Assembly (NCBI GenBank): GCA_964403935.1
Contig: CAYOIB010000014.1
Span: 1-39,331, forward strand
Reading direction: 5' to 3'
DNA length: 39,331 nt
Source: SLLG01 sp964403935
GTDB lineage: Bacteria > Verrucomicrobiota > Verrucomicrobiia > Opitutales > Oceanipulchritudinaceae
Shown here in pieces: positions 5,773-14,032 of this stretch. The position numbers were made by a program, and so were the translations under genes. Numbering within the stretch: the first letter of the stretch is position 1; each line of letters begins with the position of its first letter. Under the pieces are notes generated by a model that worked only from the letters and a program-made list of their open reading frames with translations, ran no database searches and was not told where the DNA came from.

Positions 5773-7995
5773 TTAGCGGCGGCGTTGGGTGGGGTCGAGG
5801 GGGTTGGCTTGGCCGTTTTGGAGGAGGAGGGACTGGGGTTCGCCGGTGTAGACGGTTTTGTCGTTCCAGATGAGGGTGATGGGTCGGTCGAGGCCGAGGC
5901 CGTCTTTGCCGAGATGGACTTCGACGGTGGGAGCGCCTTCGGTCTGGAGGCGGACGGTGTCGTCTTCGATCCAGCATTCGAGGGTGGGGAGGCCGCTCAC
6001 GGCTTCGTTGCGTTGGAGGTGGATACCCCGGATGCCGGGGGTGCTGTCCTGATCCGCGGCAAAGAAGAAGTGGTTGGGTTTTTTCCGGGTGTGTTGCTGG
6101 AGCCAGTTGATGGCACGTTCCTGGACGTCCATGAGGTATTGGTGGCCGATGCCCGGGGTGGTGTGGATTTCGGCATCTTTGCCGGAGCGGGCGAGTTCGT
6201 CGCGCATGACGTCCATATAGGGGTAGAGGAAGTCATTTTCGCCGCACCAGATCCAGATGGGGAGGTCGCCGGCGTTGCGGGGAAGAAGGATGTTTTCTTT
6301 TTCGCGCCAGAGCCCGCCGGCGAGGACTGCGATCGCGGCCCAGCGGTCGGGGGTGCGGAGGCCGACGGACCAGGTGCCGCCCCCGCCCATGGAGAAGCCG
6401 TAGAGGTAGCGCCGGTCTTCATCGATCTTGAAGTTGGCGTGGACGTCGTCGTAAGCCTCAAAGATGTCGGTTTCGGCAATGCCCCGATAGCCGAGGTTGC
6501 CACGGCCGAAGGGCATGCACCAGTAGCCATTGCGCTGGATGGCGGCAAAGGTTTTGGGGGAGGTGTAGCCGTGGAGCTGGGGAGCGCTGGCGTCGATGCC
6601 GGTGCTGAAGGCAACACTGCTGGCGGGGTTGTCGTTGCCGGCCCCGTGGAGTTCGAAGAAGAGCGGGTAGGCCCTGTCGGGGTCCCAATCGCGTGGAAGC
6701 CCGAAATGATAGAATTGAAGGGAGCGATCGTGTGGCGAGACGTAGGCGAGGACGAGGGTGCGGCGGCCGTCGAGGTAGGCCTCCCAATCACCGGCATCAT
6801 GCTGGAGGCCAAGGGCGATGCTTTCGATGAAGCCGAGGGTGTCGGTGGCTTCGCCGGGTTGGTCGTCGAGGTAGAGCTGGAGGCGGCCCCATTCCGCGTG
6901 GACGAGGCTGCGGATGGATTTGAGGTGGCGGGTGAAGAGCGGGTGGGGGGAGCTCTCCAGGCGACGAGCCACTTCTTCATCGAAGCGGGCGAGGAGGGCG
7001 GGGGCGCTCTGGAGCGAATGGGTGGCCTGGTGGATTGTGGAGCCGGCGGTGTCGATGGCCGTGATCTCCAAATCAGGGGTGCCGCTCGCCGGGATAGCTT
7101 TGAGGAGGAAGCGGTGAATAGCGCCCTCATCGAGGGAGGGCGAAGAGGGTTCCCAGATCGCTTCTTCGGTGCCGAGACGGGCGGTGATCGCGGTGATACG
7201 TTGGTCGGGGTCCCGCAGGGTGACGAGAACTTCGCTGGGATCGCTGACACCCCAGGAGATTGCCTTGGTGATGCCGGATTGGACCCAGGTTCCCGGGGGT
7301 GGGGTGAGGGCGTGCTTTTCAAAGAGGCCGGGGCGAGGGCGGCCATCGGCACCGCGACCCTGGTAGAGGCGGATCTGTTCGCGGTCGGGGTGCGATTGGT
7401 TGATCTGGATGGCGAGGCCGATCTCAGGGTAGAGGCCGGGGGCGACGCCGAGCGCCTCCCAGGGGAAGGTTAATTCATAGAGGGTGGTCTCGGTGGCGTC
7501 ATCACGGGCTATGGAGAAAGGTATCCCGGTGAGGGGGCCGGGTGCGATCCTGGCGTTGTCGTGAGCGAAGTAGAGCCAGCCGATGGGACCCGCATCGGTG
7601 AGGGCATAAGCGAGAGAAAAGTCGTCCGGGCCCATGGTGCGGGCTTCGTCGGGGTCGTTCCCGGCGCTGCCATCGCCCTTGGCGTCGAGCCCGATCTGGA
7701 GAGAATCGCCTTCCCAGATGCCGCTGCCGCGGAAGGGGTTGTAGTGGGTGAGGTCCTGCACCTCGATGCGAAGGTGCAGGCCTTCGGGGGTGGCGACGAG
7801 TTTACCGGTGGCACGGGTGTCGCTTTCGGTGAGTGAGAACCGGGGATCGATGGCGTCCCAGTTGAGGGATTCCTGCCAAGCGATGGGGGCCGTCGTGGCA
7901 TCAGTTGGCGGGAGAGGTTCGATCTGGAGGAGGGGGCTTCCAGAGAGGGGGAAAAGGGGCATCATAAGGCTAATGATACAATAGGGGATTTTCAT
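5773..7995 (-). CDS. Secreted CBM9-like/alpha-beta-hydrolase protein (putative carbohydrate esterase)
   Basis: 740 residues with an N-terminal signal-like stretch (about 1-20). Residues roughly 35-215 resemble a family 9-type carbohydrate-binding (DOMON-like) domain: WDAIDPRFSL, LHLRIEVQD and GSGIWEGDSLQIGLDAKGDG. From about 400 there is an alpha/beta hydrolase of the polyhydroxybutyrate-depolymerase/CE1-like type. Its nucleophile is Ser535 in GFSMG, with probable acid Asp588 (CGENDF) and His618 (GIGHQ); FELHGAGND near 447-455 is the likely oxyanion-hole strand. Inferred role: release of ester-linked acyl or aryl groups from polysaccharide outside the cytoplasm. It lies 67 nt behind a LacI-type regulator on the same strand, suggesting sugar-responsive control. 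The substrate cannot be read from sequence. Confidence 0.75.
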   Translation of the reverse strand: MKIPYCIISLMMPLFPLSGSPLLQIEPLPPTDATTAPIAWQESLNWDAIDPRFSLTESDTRATGKLVATPEGLHLRIEVQDLTHYNPFRGSGIWEGDSLQIGLDAKGDGSAGNDPDEARTMGPDDFSLAYALTDAGPIGWLYFAHDNARIAPGPLTGIPFSIARDDATETTLYELTFPWEALGVAPGLYPEIGLAIQINQSHPDREQIRLYQGRGADGRPRPGLFEKHALTPPPGTWVQSGITKAISWGVSDPSEVLVTLRDPDQRITAITARLGTEEAIWEPSSPSLDEGAIHRFLLKAIPASGTPDLEITAIDTAGSTIHQATHSLQSAPALLARFDEEVARRLESSPHPLFTRHLKSIRSLVHAEWGRLQLYLDDQPGEATDTLGFIESIALGLQHDAGDWEAYLDGRRTLVLAYVSPHDRSLQFYHFGLPRDWDPDRAYPLFFELHGAGNDNPASSVAFSTGIDASAPQLHGYTSPKTFAAIQRNGYWCMPFGRGNLGYRGIAETDIFEAYDDVHANFKIDEDRRYLYGFSMGGGGTWSVGLRTPDRWAAIAVLAGGLWREKENILLPRNAGDLPIWIWCGENDFLYPYMDVMRDELARSGKDAEIHTTPGIGHQYLMDVQERAINWLQQHTRKKPNHFFFAADQDSTPGIRGIHLQRNEAVSGLPTLECWIEDDTVRLQTEGAPTVEVHLGKDGLGLDRPITLIWNDKTVYTGEPQSLLLQNGQANPLDPTQRRR

Positions 7996-8062
7996 AAACG
8001 ACAGTTGGACGGGTTAAGGTAACGGGGGAAGCCGATAACATGAAGGTGATTTTTTGCCACCG

Positions 8063-9106
8063 TCAAGCTGGCGCAATGGCCGGTGGCTCCCGCCAGGGTA
8101 AAGACTCCTTTTCGATCCACTTTCGGGGGACAATAATCCTGACGGGATTCGAGCTGAGGCCAATGCGGCCGTTGCGCAGGAGCGCGTGCATCAGGTCGGT
8201 GGCGGCCCGGCCAAGGGCTTCGAGGTCCTCGTGGAAACCGCTGAAGCCCATGTCTTCGGTGATGCAGAAGACGCACCCGGCTAGATCAGGCCGGCCCTCG
8301 CGCGCCATCTGGAGGAAAAAGGACGTCCAGGTGATGACGGCATCCGGCTCCACGGCGTCAAGCCACTGTTGGACGTGGGCATTCAGTTCCTTGAACGGAG
8401 GCAGCGGCTGAACAGGAAAGCGCAGCATGGGCAGAACCTCGAAGCCGGGTTTCTGGCTGGCGGCATAGGCCAGGGCTGCTTCACAAATAGCGAGATCGGC
8501 CGCCCCCGGATCGTCAAATCCGATGATGCCAACGCGTCGGTAGCCCCGCTGGTAAAGGATGTCGATCGTGCTGCACATGCTTTGAAAACGCTCGAGAACG
8601 ACGGAGTGGTCCGGCGGGTCGAGAACGCTGTAGTTCAAGGCAATGGAAGCGAATTGGCCCCAAGGGAAGCTGTCGCGAAGGTCGGGATGGCGCAGGCCGG
8701 TGTAGGCGAAGCCCTGGATGCCGCGTTGACGCATGACCGAGGCGAGGTGGGCCGGGGATCGGAGATCGGCGAGGGCAAAAGCATCCATACGATAACCGAT
8801 ACTCGAAAACTGGTTTTCCATGGCTTTCCGCAGGTAGTACTCGTGATGGGTGGGATCGACCAAGGCCTTCGGCTCCTGGGTGACGAAGGCGACCGTCCCG
8901 AGGTAGCCCGAGCGCTGGTTCTTCCAGCGGCCGCTGCCCAATTCCGACAGGATTGGGTCGGGGCGGTAGCCGCGGGCTTCGGCCAGTTCCCAAACCCGTT
9001 TTCGGGTCGCTTTGGAAATCCGGTGATGCCCGCGCAGGGCGAGGGAAACAGTCATCGTGCTCACCCCCAGTTCCCGCGCCAGATCGGCTTGTGTCACCCT
9101 TGCCAT
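8063..9106 (-). CDS. LacI-family transcriptional regulator
   Basis: 347 residues. The N-terminal LacI helix-turn-helix is clear: TQADLARELGVSTMTVSLAL (about 4-23), then the hinge-side helix RKRVWELAEARGYRPDP. The rest is a periplasmic-binding-protein-like effector domain with RGYRRVGIIGFDDPGAADL typical of the family. Such proteins repress or activate nearby sugar genes on binding a small ligand. The downstream same-strand gene encodes a secreted esterase with a sugar-binding domain, which is the most likely target. I found no convincing operator palindrome in the 67-nt gap between them. Confidence 0.93.
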   Translation of the reverse strand: MARVTQADLARELGVSTMTVSLALRGHHRISKATRKRVWELAEARGYRPDPILSELGSGRWKNQRSGYLGTVAFVTQEPKALVDPTHHEYYLRKAMENQFSSIGYRMDAFALADLRSPAHLASVMRQRGIQGFAYTGLRHPDLRDSFPWGQFASIALNYSVLDPPDHSVVLERFQSMCSTIDILYQRGYRRVGIIGFDDPGAADLAICEAALAYAASQKPGFEVLPMLRFPVQPLPPFKELNAHVQQWLDAVEPDAVITWTSFFLQMAREGRPDLAGCVFCITEDMGFSGFHEDLEALGRAATDLMHALLRNGRIGLSSNPVRIIVPRKWIEKESLPWREPPAIAPA

Positions 9107-9114
9107 GAAGAATG

Positions 9115-9142
9115 ATTAGTGGGACTTATCGGGCTTCGTCAA
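9115..9142 (-). promoter_or_regulatory. Candidate sigma-70-type promoter for the LacI gene
   Basis: On the minus strand, TTGACG (9137-9142) is followed after 16 nt by ACTAAT (9115-9120), close to the -35 and -10 consensus. The -10 box ends 8 nt before the ATG, so transcription would start at or just before the start codon, giving a leaderless or nearly leaderless mRNA. Sequence match only. Confidence 0.35.
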
Positions 9143-9359
9143 CAGGTCAGGGGTGTGTGGCCAACTGCTGGCGGCGTGCGTCGCCTGTGCGCTGTTGGGT
9201 GAGGATGGGGAGGGGGACGACGGAGGCGGGTGAGGGTTGCGTGACGCGGGGATGATTCGAGCCATGAAACCAGGATGTGCATGTCCGGCTGCGAAAGGGC
9301 ATTACGGCTAAACTGGAAAAGGGTCGTGAAGAGGATCAGGCTGTGATTGGATCGAGGCC

Positions 9360-10118
9360 ATGACCAATCCTTACATATCCAAATACCCCAATATCGTTTT
9401 CCTGGTCGGTGCCATTTTTGGGCTGACGAGTTTTTCGACCGGACAAATAACTTATTATTCAGCGTTGGATTTCTCCCTAACGCAGCCAGCCTTGATAGCG
9501 AGCAGCTTCAGTACCGGGCCGGTATTATTGGAGACGGTGCCGGATCACCGCTTCATTGATCCAGGTGCTGATTCACCTGACGCCACCTTTGATCGCTTTT
9601 ATGGCGGCTCTATTCTGTGGAACGGTGGCTCAGGTGAATGGGGGGCATCAGTGGCGTTAAGGTTTGTGGCAGGAAGCAACCCCCACCAGTCCAGTCCATT
9701 CTTGAGGACGGGGGACGGGCAATCGAACTGGGTGATGCAGAACGCCAGTGAGAACGCCTTCGGTCACGCTTATTCGAGCACGGATCCCCTTCATTTTGTC
9801 ATCAAAGTGACGGATGAAGCATGGAACCACGCCCGGGTGAGTCTGTATGTGGACAGCTCCCTGGCGGCGGCCCAGGCGCGGGCGTTTGGCGGCGCAGTGG
9901 CGGACTGGGTTGATCCGAACAGCATTGTGAATGCTTCGTTGCTCTTCATGCAGTGGGACGTGAGCCAGGAAGAATGGTACACGACGGAGACATCCATCGA
10001 AGTTTCGAATATGTTCAGCGCCATTCCTGAACCGTCCACCTATGCGCTTTTCTTCGGCACCGTGGCTCTGGCCTTTGTGTGGCACCGCCGCCGACTGTCA
10101 CGACGGACAACGCGATGA
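9360..10118 (+). CDS. PEP-CTERM sorting-domain protein
   Basis: 252 residues. A hydrophobic signal segment at the N-terminus (IVFLVGAIFGLTSF, about 12-25) precedes a Gly/Ser/Asp-rich exported domain. The C-terminus is a textbook PEP-CTERM tail: IPEPSTYALFFGTVALAFVW followed by HRRR. Such tails are recognised by an exosortase, cleaved and processed during export to the cell surface or exopolysaccharide. No exosortase is in the window, so it must be encoded elsewhere. The body (about 30-225) contains VALRFVAGSNP and HFVIKVTDEAWNHARVSLYV, consistent with a lectin-like beta sandwich, but I cannot assign a ligand. It stands alone, with a terminator behind it. Confidence 0.88.
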   Translation: MTNPYISKYPNIVFLVGAIFGLTSFSTGQITYYSALDFSLTQPALIASSFSTGPVLLETVPDHRFIDPGADSPDATFDRFYGGSILWNGGSGEWGASVALRFVAGSNPHQSSPFLRTGDGQSNWVMQNASENAFGHAYSSTDPLHFVIKVTDEAWNHARVSLYVDSSLAAAQARAFGGAVADWVDPNSIVNASLLFMQWDVSQEEWYTTETSIEVSNMFSAIPEPSTYALFFGTVALAFVWHRRRLSRRTTR

Positions 10119-10158
10119 TCCGATAAATCAAGATCAAATAGCTGGGAAATCTTTGAAC

Positions 10159-10200
10159 CGGTGCTCATCCGCGATCGTGGGTGAGCACCGTTTATTTTGT
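10159..10200 (+). terminator. Intrinsic terminator between convergent genes
   Basis: CGGTGCTCATCC (10159-10170) pairs with GGGTGAGCACCG (10179-10190), one mismatch in 12, and is followed by TTTATTTTGT. It ends the PEP-CTERM transcript. The stop codon of the minus-strand gene (10192-10194) lies in the T tract, so the hairpin directly follows that gene too and may work in both directions, though the minus side has a poorer T run. Confidence 0.8.
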
Positions 10201-12483
10201 CGGCGAAGCCGGGGTGGCGGGTAAAATCGTCGACATGCGGGCGTCGGTGATTTCGGTGAGGGTGTGGCGTTTGTAGCCGGGAGGAGCAACTTCGATGCGG
10301 GCCGGTTTTTGGTGCCACTGGCCTTCGACTTCAAGTGTCAACTCGCCGGAAGCCAGCTTTTGGGCGGCGACGGTGACAGGTCCAAAGGCGGTGAGGGTGG
10401 GTCCGAAGCTGGCCTTGTGCTCACCCTTGAGCCATTCGGGCATGAGGCCGGCGGCGACGACGAGGGTATCGGTTTCTTCTTCGCGGACGAAAGCGTTTCG
10501 GATGAAGAGGACCCATTCGGCGGCGGCCCAGCCGTGTTGGCCATCGCCCATGCAACCGGTCTTGAGTTGGGGGTGGATGGCTTCGGGCCATTGTCCGGTG
10601 GGGGAGGCGAGCCCGGCGCAGGTGCGGATCATGTCCATCCACCGAGGGTCCCCGGCGCGCATGAGGACCTGGGCAATATGGAGGGTGAGGTAGATGTTTA
10701 CGCCGGAGTGGATCATGTCCTGAAAGAAGCCGCCGTCGTGGAAGCAGTTTTCGATGAGGTAGTCGACGGTGCGCATGACTGCGGGATCGTCCGGAGGCAC
10801 GAGCTGGAGGGGGTAGTCGACGCAGATCGAGCCGACGGCTCCGGAGTCCATGCGCCGTCCGGGGGCGGCGGGAAATCCGCCGAGGGAGCGTCGCGGGGGG
10901 ATATTGTGAAGGTTGTCGAAGATGGATTTATGGTAGTCGTCGAATTCGCGCTGGGCTTCAGCGGCGAGCTCAGGGAGGTCGGCGGTCTGGAAGAGCTCGA
11001 TGACTGAGCGGAGGCCAGCGAGGCACCAGAAGTTGTCCCAGTAATAATAATCATTGGGTCCGAGGTGCTCGGCACTGAAACCGGCGGGCATGAGCCCGGC
11101 GGCGGGGTGGTCGGTGCTTTTGGCGAGGCGTTTGCGGCCGATCCAGTGCATGCCCTTGCCGAGGGATTTGAGGAGTGCCTCGGGGAGGGGCTGGCGGTTG
11201 GTGGCCCAAACCCGATGGCAGATCCAGAGGGCTTCGCCATTGGCATCCCATTCGCCTTCCTGGGATTCGTAATAGCCATTGTGTTTCTGGCGGGAAGGGA
11301 AGTTGTCGAGGGCTTCGCGGGCGCGTTCATTGAGGCCGACGGCGAGGAGACCATTGAGAAGCATGGCGGCATCGCGAAACCAGAAACGGCGGTAAGAATA
11401 GGGCCCGGGGTAGGGGTCGCCCGCGGTGAAGGAAATGAGAGCTCGCTTGGCCGCTTGGTAGAGGAAGGTGTGCTGGGAGTCGGCGATGTTGAGCTTGGCC
11501 GTGGGGGCGACGGCTTCCGCCCAGCTCGCCGCCTTGGCGCGCCTCGGTTTCCAGCCGAGGTCCTTGATATCGCGGTCAAGATCGATGCGCACCTCAACGC
11601 TCTGGTCCTGCTCGGGAACGAGCGGGAAAAGGGCAGCGGCGGTGGCCATGCCGACGGGGCAGTCGACGCGGTGGCGGTGCTCCTCTTCGAAGAGTCGGGA
11701 GAAGACATCGCCCTCTTTGTAGCAGGAAAACTGGATGCGTGAGGCCGGTTCGCTGAAGTGGATTTTTGTTTCTCCGTTAACAAGGAGACCGGCTCCGTCT
11801 TCAATGGTGGCGATGGAGTCGATAAACTGGATGCCTTCGGGGTTGAAGGGGCGGATGGCGAGGGCGATCCAAGCGGGGCTCCTGCTGGTGCGGGCGGAGG
11901 CGCGCAGGGTGGCGCAGGGCGGGCCGTCGCGGCGCTCGGCAAAGGTCCGGGTGAGGAGGAGGGCTTGATCTACCCGGATGACCGTTTCGACGGCGTATTC
12001 CGGACTGAAGTAGAGATGCTGGGACGCTTCGGGGGCTTTTGACGGAAGGATGCAGGGTCCGCCTTCGGTGATAAGCCAGGCGTCGATGGACCAACCGTCG
12101 TGGAGAGGTGTGAGGAGGCCGCGCGGATCGACGATCGGATAGAGCGGGTAGTCGGGCTGGGAGACGGCGGTCCAGTTGCGCTGGGTGAGGTTGATATGGC
12201 TGATGGAATAGGCGCGCGGCAGAAAGGAAGGGTCGCGTGGGTTGAACTGCTTTTGGACCCAATGCGGCCAGATCCAGTCGAGATTGTTCTGGATGGTCTT
12301 GGTGTTGATGAGGCCGCGGGCATGCATGGCCACCCCGGCGCGGAGCAACTCGAGGGGCTCCATCGCTTCGGAGGGCTCGGAGAAGCGGCGCATGCGGGCG
12401 AGCACCATGATGGGATCGAGAAATCCGTAACTTCGTGCCGCACGGCGGGCGGCGAGGGACCAGAGGTAACGTTTGAGCTTCAT
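10192..12483 (-). CDS. Six-hairpin glycosidase-like protein, specificity unknown
   Basis: 763 residues and no evident signal peptide, so probably cytoplasmic. The first 320 or so residues form a beta-rich N-terminal part; from about 335 the sequence has the (alpha/alpha)6 barrel layout of GH15/GH63-like enzymes. Visible signature segments are SYRRFWFRDAAM (363-374), EWDANGEALW (411-420) and NDYYYWDNFWCLAG further on. The acidic residues in the WFRD and EWDANGE segments are candidates for the active site. The next gene upstream on the same strand is a GT4 glycosyltransferase, 118 nt away, so the two may build and trim the same glycan or storage polymer; this is inference. I cannot name a substrate or GH family with confidence. 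Confidence 0.65.
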   Translation of the reverse strand: MKLKRYLWSLAARRAARSYGFLDPIMVLARMRRFSEPSEAMEPLELLRAGVAMHARGLINTKTIQNNLDWIWPHWVQKQFNPRDPSFLPRAYSISHINLTQRNWTAVSQPDYPLYPIVDPRGLLTPLHDGWSIDAWLITEGGPCILPSKAPEASQHLYFSPEYAVETVIRVDQALLLTRTFAERRDGPPCATLRASARTSRSPAWIALAIRPFNPEGIQFIDSIATIEDGAGLLVNGETKIHFSEPASRIQFSCYKEGDVFSRLFEEEHRHRVDCPVGMATAAALFPLVPEQDQSVEVRIDLDRDIKDLGWKPRRAKAASWAEAVAPTAKLNIADSQHTFLYQAAKRALISFTAGDPYPGPYSYRRFWFRDAAMLLNGLLAVGLNERAREALDNFPSRQKHNGYYESQEGEWDANGEALWICHRVWATNRQPLPEALLKSLGKGMHWIGRKRLAKSTDHPAAGLMPAGFSAEHLGPNDYYYWDNFWCLAGLRSVIELFQTADLPELAAEAQREFDDYHKSIFDNLHNIPPRRSLGGFPAAPGRRMDSGAVGSICVDYPLQLVPPDDPAVMRTVDYLIENCFHDGGFFQDMIHSGVNIYLTLHIAQVLMRAGDPRWMDMIRTCAGLASPTGQWPEAIHPQLKTGCMGDGQHGWAAAEWVLFIRNAFVREEETDTLVVAAGLMPEWLKGEHKASFGPTLTAFGPVTVAAQKLASGELTLEVEGQWHQKPARIEVAPPGYKRHTLTEITDARMSTILPATPASPTK

Positions 12484-12601
12484 GAAGTTTCCGCGGAGTG
12501 GGTGGGGGCGAGGGGTCTGGGGGGCGGGGGTGTTTGTTCCCCGGCTGGGCCCCGAGACCGATCAAAGGGCGTTCAAGAGGCGGTTCGGCTGGGAACGCGG
12601 G

Positions 12602-13900
12602 TCATTGGGGCGTCTCGACGGCGTCGTCGCTAACGATGGCGGAGAAGGCGGCGCTGGCTTTGTTCGAAAGAAGGCTCCATTCGGCATCGAGACGTTCCAC
12701 GATGCGATCAAGGGTGGTGCGGGTGCCTCCGTTTTTCAGCTGGTTATCGGTGATGGCACGAAAATAGAGGTCGATCAACTTGAGGGCGCAGCGTTCCCGG
12801 GAGAAGGCTTGAGCGCTCTTCAGGGCCTGTACTCTGAGGCGTTTGAGGCCGGTGGTGTCGCGCATGAAGGCATGGGCTTGGTCGGCGAAAGCTTGAACGG
12901 TTGTCTCCTTGGGAAGGAGCGCGCCGTTGTGGTCCGTTTTGACGACTTCGCGCACTCCGGGGCCGTCGAGGGCAAGAATGGGCGTGCCGGCGGCCATGGC
13001 TTCGACGAGGGTGATGCCCTGGGTCTCGGTGAACGATGTGAAGACGAAGAGCTCCATGGCCGCGTAGGCGTCGGCCAGTTGCTCGCGCGTCTGCTGGCCT
13101 GCCAGGACGAGCTGATCCCGCACGCCGCGCTTTTCAAAAGCTTCGATGATAACGCGTTCGTCGTCGCCCTTGCCGACAACGAAGAAGCGGTCGCCGGGAT
13201 CGCGGGCCACGCAGTCCGCCATGGCCTCGGAGAGAAATCCCAGATTTTTCTCCTTTGCCAAGCGCCCGACATGGCCGATGACCCGGGCGTCGGGAGGAAT
13301 GCCGTATTGCTCGCGGGCGCGGGCGGCGTTGCCGTTGCCGAAGAGCTCGAGGTCGACCCCGGTGGGGAGCACGTCGATGGGCACCTCCACGCCTCGGGAG
13401 CGCATTAACTGAGCGATGCTTTCACTGGGGGCGATAACGCGTTCGCAGAGATTGGCGTAATCAGTCGCCAGCTCGATGACGAGGCGTTTGATGACATCGG
13501 CATCCACCGGAGAGTAGTGGGTGTAGCGTTCGTAGAGGGTATGGTGCGTGAAGACAACGGGTAGACCCAGCGTGGCGGCGGTGCGCACGGCGGCGTCTCC
13601 GAGGAGAAAGGGGTGGTGGCTATGAACGATATCAGGCGCGAATTCTTCCACGCGATCGAAGATGTATCCCGGCTGGATGACACTTAATGAAAAACCACTC
13701 CCATTGAAGTTTTTCAGGGCTGGAGCCCGCACAACAAAAGGGTCGGTCTCGGCCTCAGCCGTCGCATCGAGAAACTCGGGTGCGACAATGAGGCAATCCC
13801 ATCCGAGCTTGCGAAGATCCTCTGAGAAGGTTTCGGCGGAGCGCGCCACCCCGCCCACATGGGGCAGGTATGTGTTTGTGAACATGACGACTTTCGGCAT
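12602..13900 (-). CDS. GT4-family glycosyltransferase
   Basis: 432 residues from ATG 13900. An ATG 13 codons upstream (13939) is open, but family proteins begin right at the PKVVMFTNTYLPHVGGVARS strand-loop, and a promoter-like pair sits between the two starts. GT4 features: the N-terminal Gly-rich loop HVGGVARS, VHSHHPFLLGDAA, the acceptor-side His-rich segment VVFTHHTLYERY, IGHVGRLAKEKNL opening the C-terminal Rossmann half, and the E-x7-E motif in ETQGITLVEAMAAGTP. The general architecture is like diacylglycerol glucosyltransferases and PimB-type mannosyltransferases, using a nucleotide sugar at the membrane face. The acceptor is unknown. The last 60 residues are a poorly conserved helical extension. 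The six-hairpin protein is next downstream. Confidence 0.85.
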   Translation of the reverse strand: MPKVVMFTNTYLPHVGGVARSAETFSEDLRKLGWDCLIVAPEFLDATAEAETDPFVVRAPALKNFNGSGFSLSVIQPGYIFDRVEEFAPDIVHSHHPFLLGDAAVRTAATLGLPVVFTHHTLYERYTHYSPVDADVIKRLVIELATDYANLCERVIAPSESIAQLMRSRGVEVPIDVLPTGVDLELFGNGNAARAREQYGIPPDARVIGHVGRLAKEKNLGFLSEAMADCVARDPGDRFFVVGKGDDERVIIEAFEKRGVRDQLVLAGQQTREQLADAYAAMELFVFTSFTETQGITLVEAMAAGTPILALDGPGVREVVKTDHNGALLPKETTVQAFADQAHAFMRDTTGLKRLRVQALKSAQAFSRERCALKLIDLYFRAITDNQLKNGGTRTTLDRIVERLDAEWSLLSNKASAAFSAIVSDDAVETPQ

Positions 13901-13907
13901 GAGTTCC

Positions 13908-13935
13908 AGTATAGCCAGGAACCTGTTCCTGTCCA
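13908..13935 (-). promoter_or_regulatory. Candidate promoter with an embedded palindrome for the glycosyltransferase gene
   Basis: On the minus strand TGGACA (13930-13935), a 16-nt spacer and TATACT (13908-13913) resemble a sigma-70-type promoter. The spacer contains the perfect inverted repeat AGGAAC-CT-GTTCCT (13917-13930 on the plus strand), a plausible repressor site. The -10 box ends 8 nt before ATG 13900, again implying a very short or absent leader. Pattern-based only. Confidence 0.4.
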
Positions 13936-14032
13936 CCAACGAGCAATCGGTGAGGGATCAAGCAGAGATGACCGCTGTTTCGTCGGTGTGACTCGCCGCA
14001 GGGGCGATGTGGAAACGGGAGGTAGTAGCAGA

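Noticed and set aside
5656..7473. 605-residue plus-strand open frame opposite the esterase gene
   Set aside because: Highly biased Gly/Val/Ala/Glu composition, no domain, and fully antisense to a protein with signal peptide and catalytic triad. It is a GC-codon shadow.
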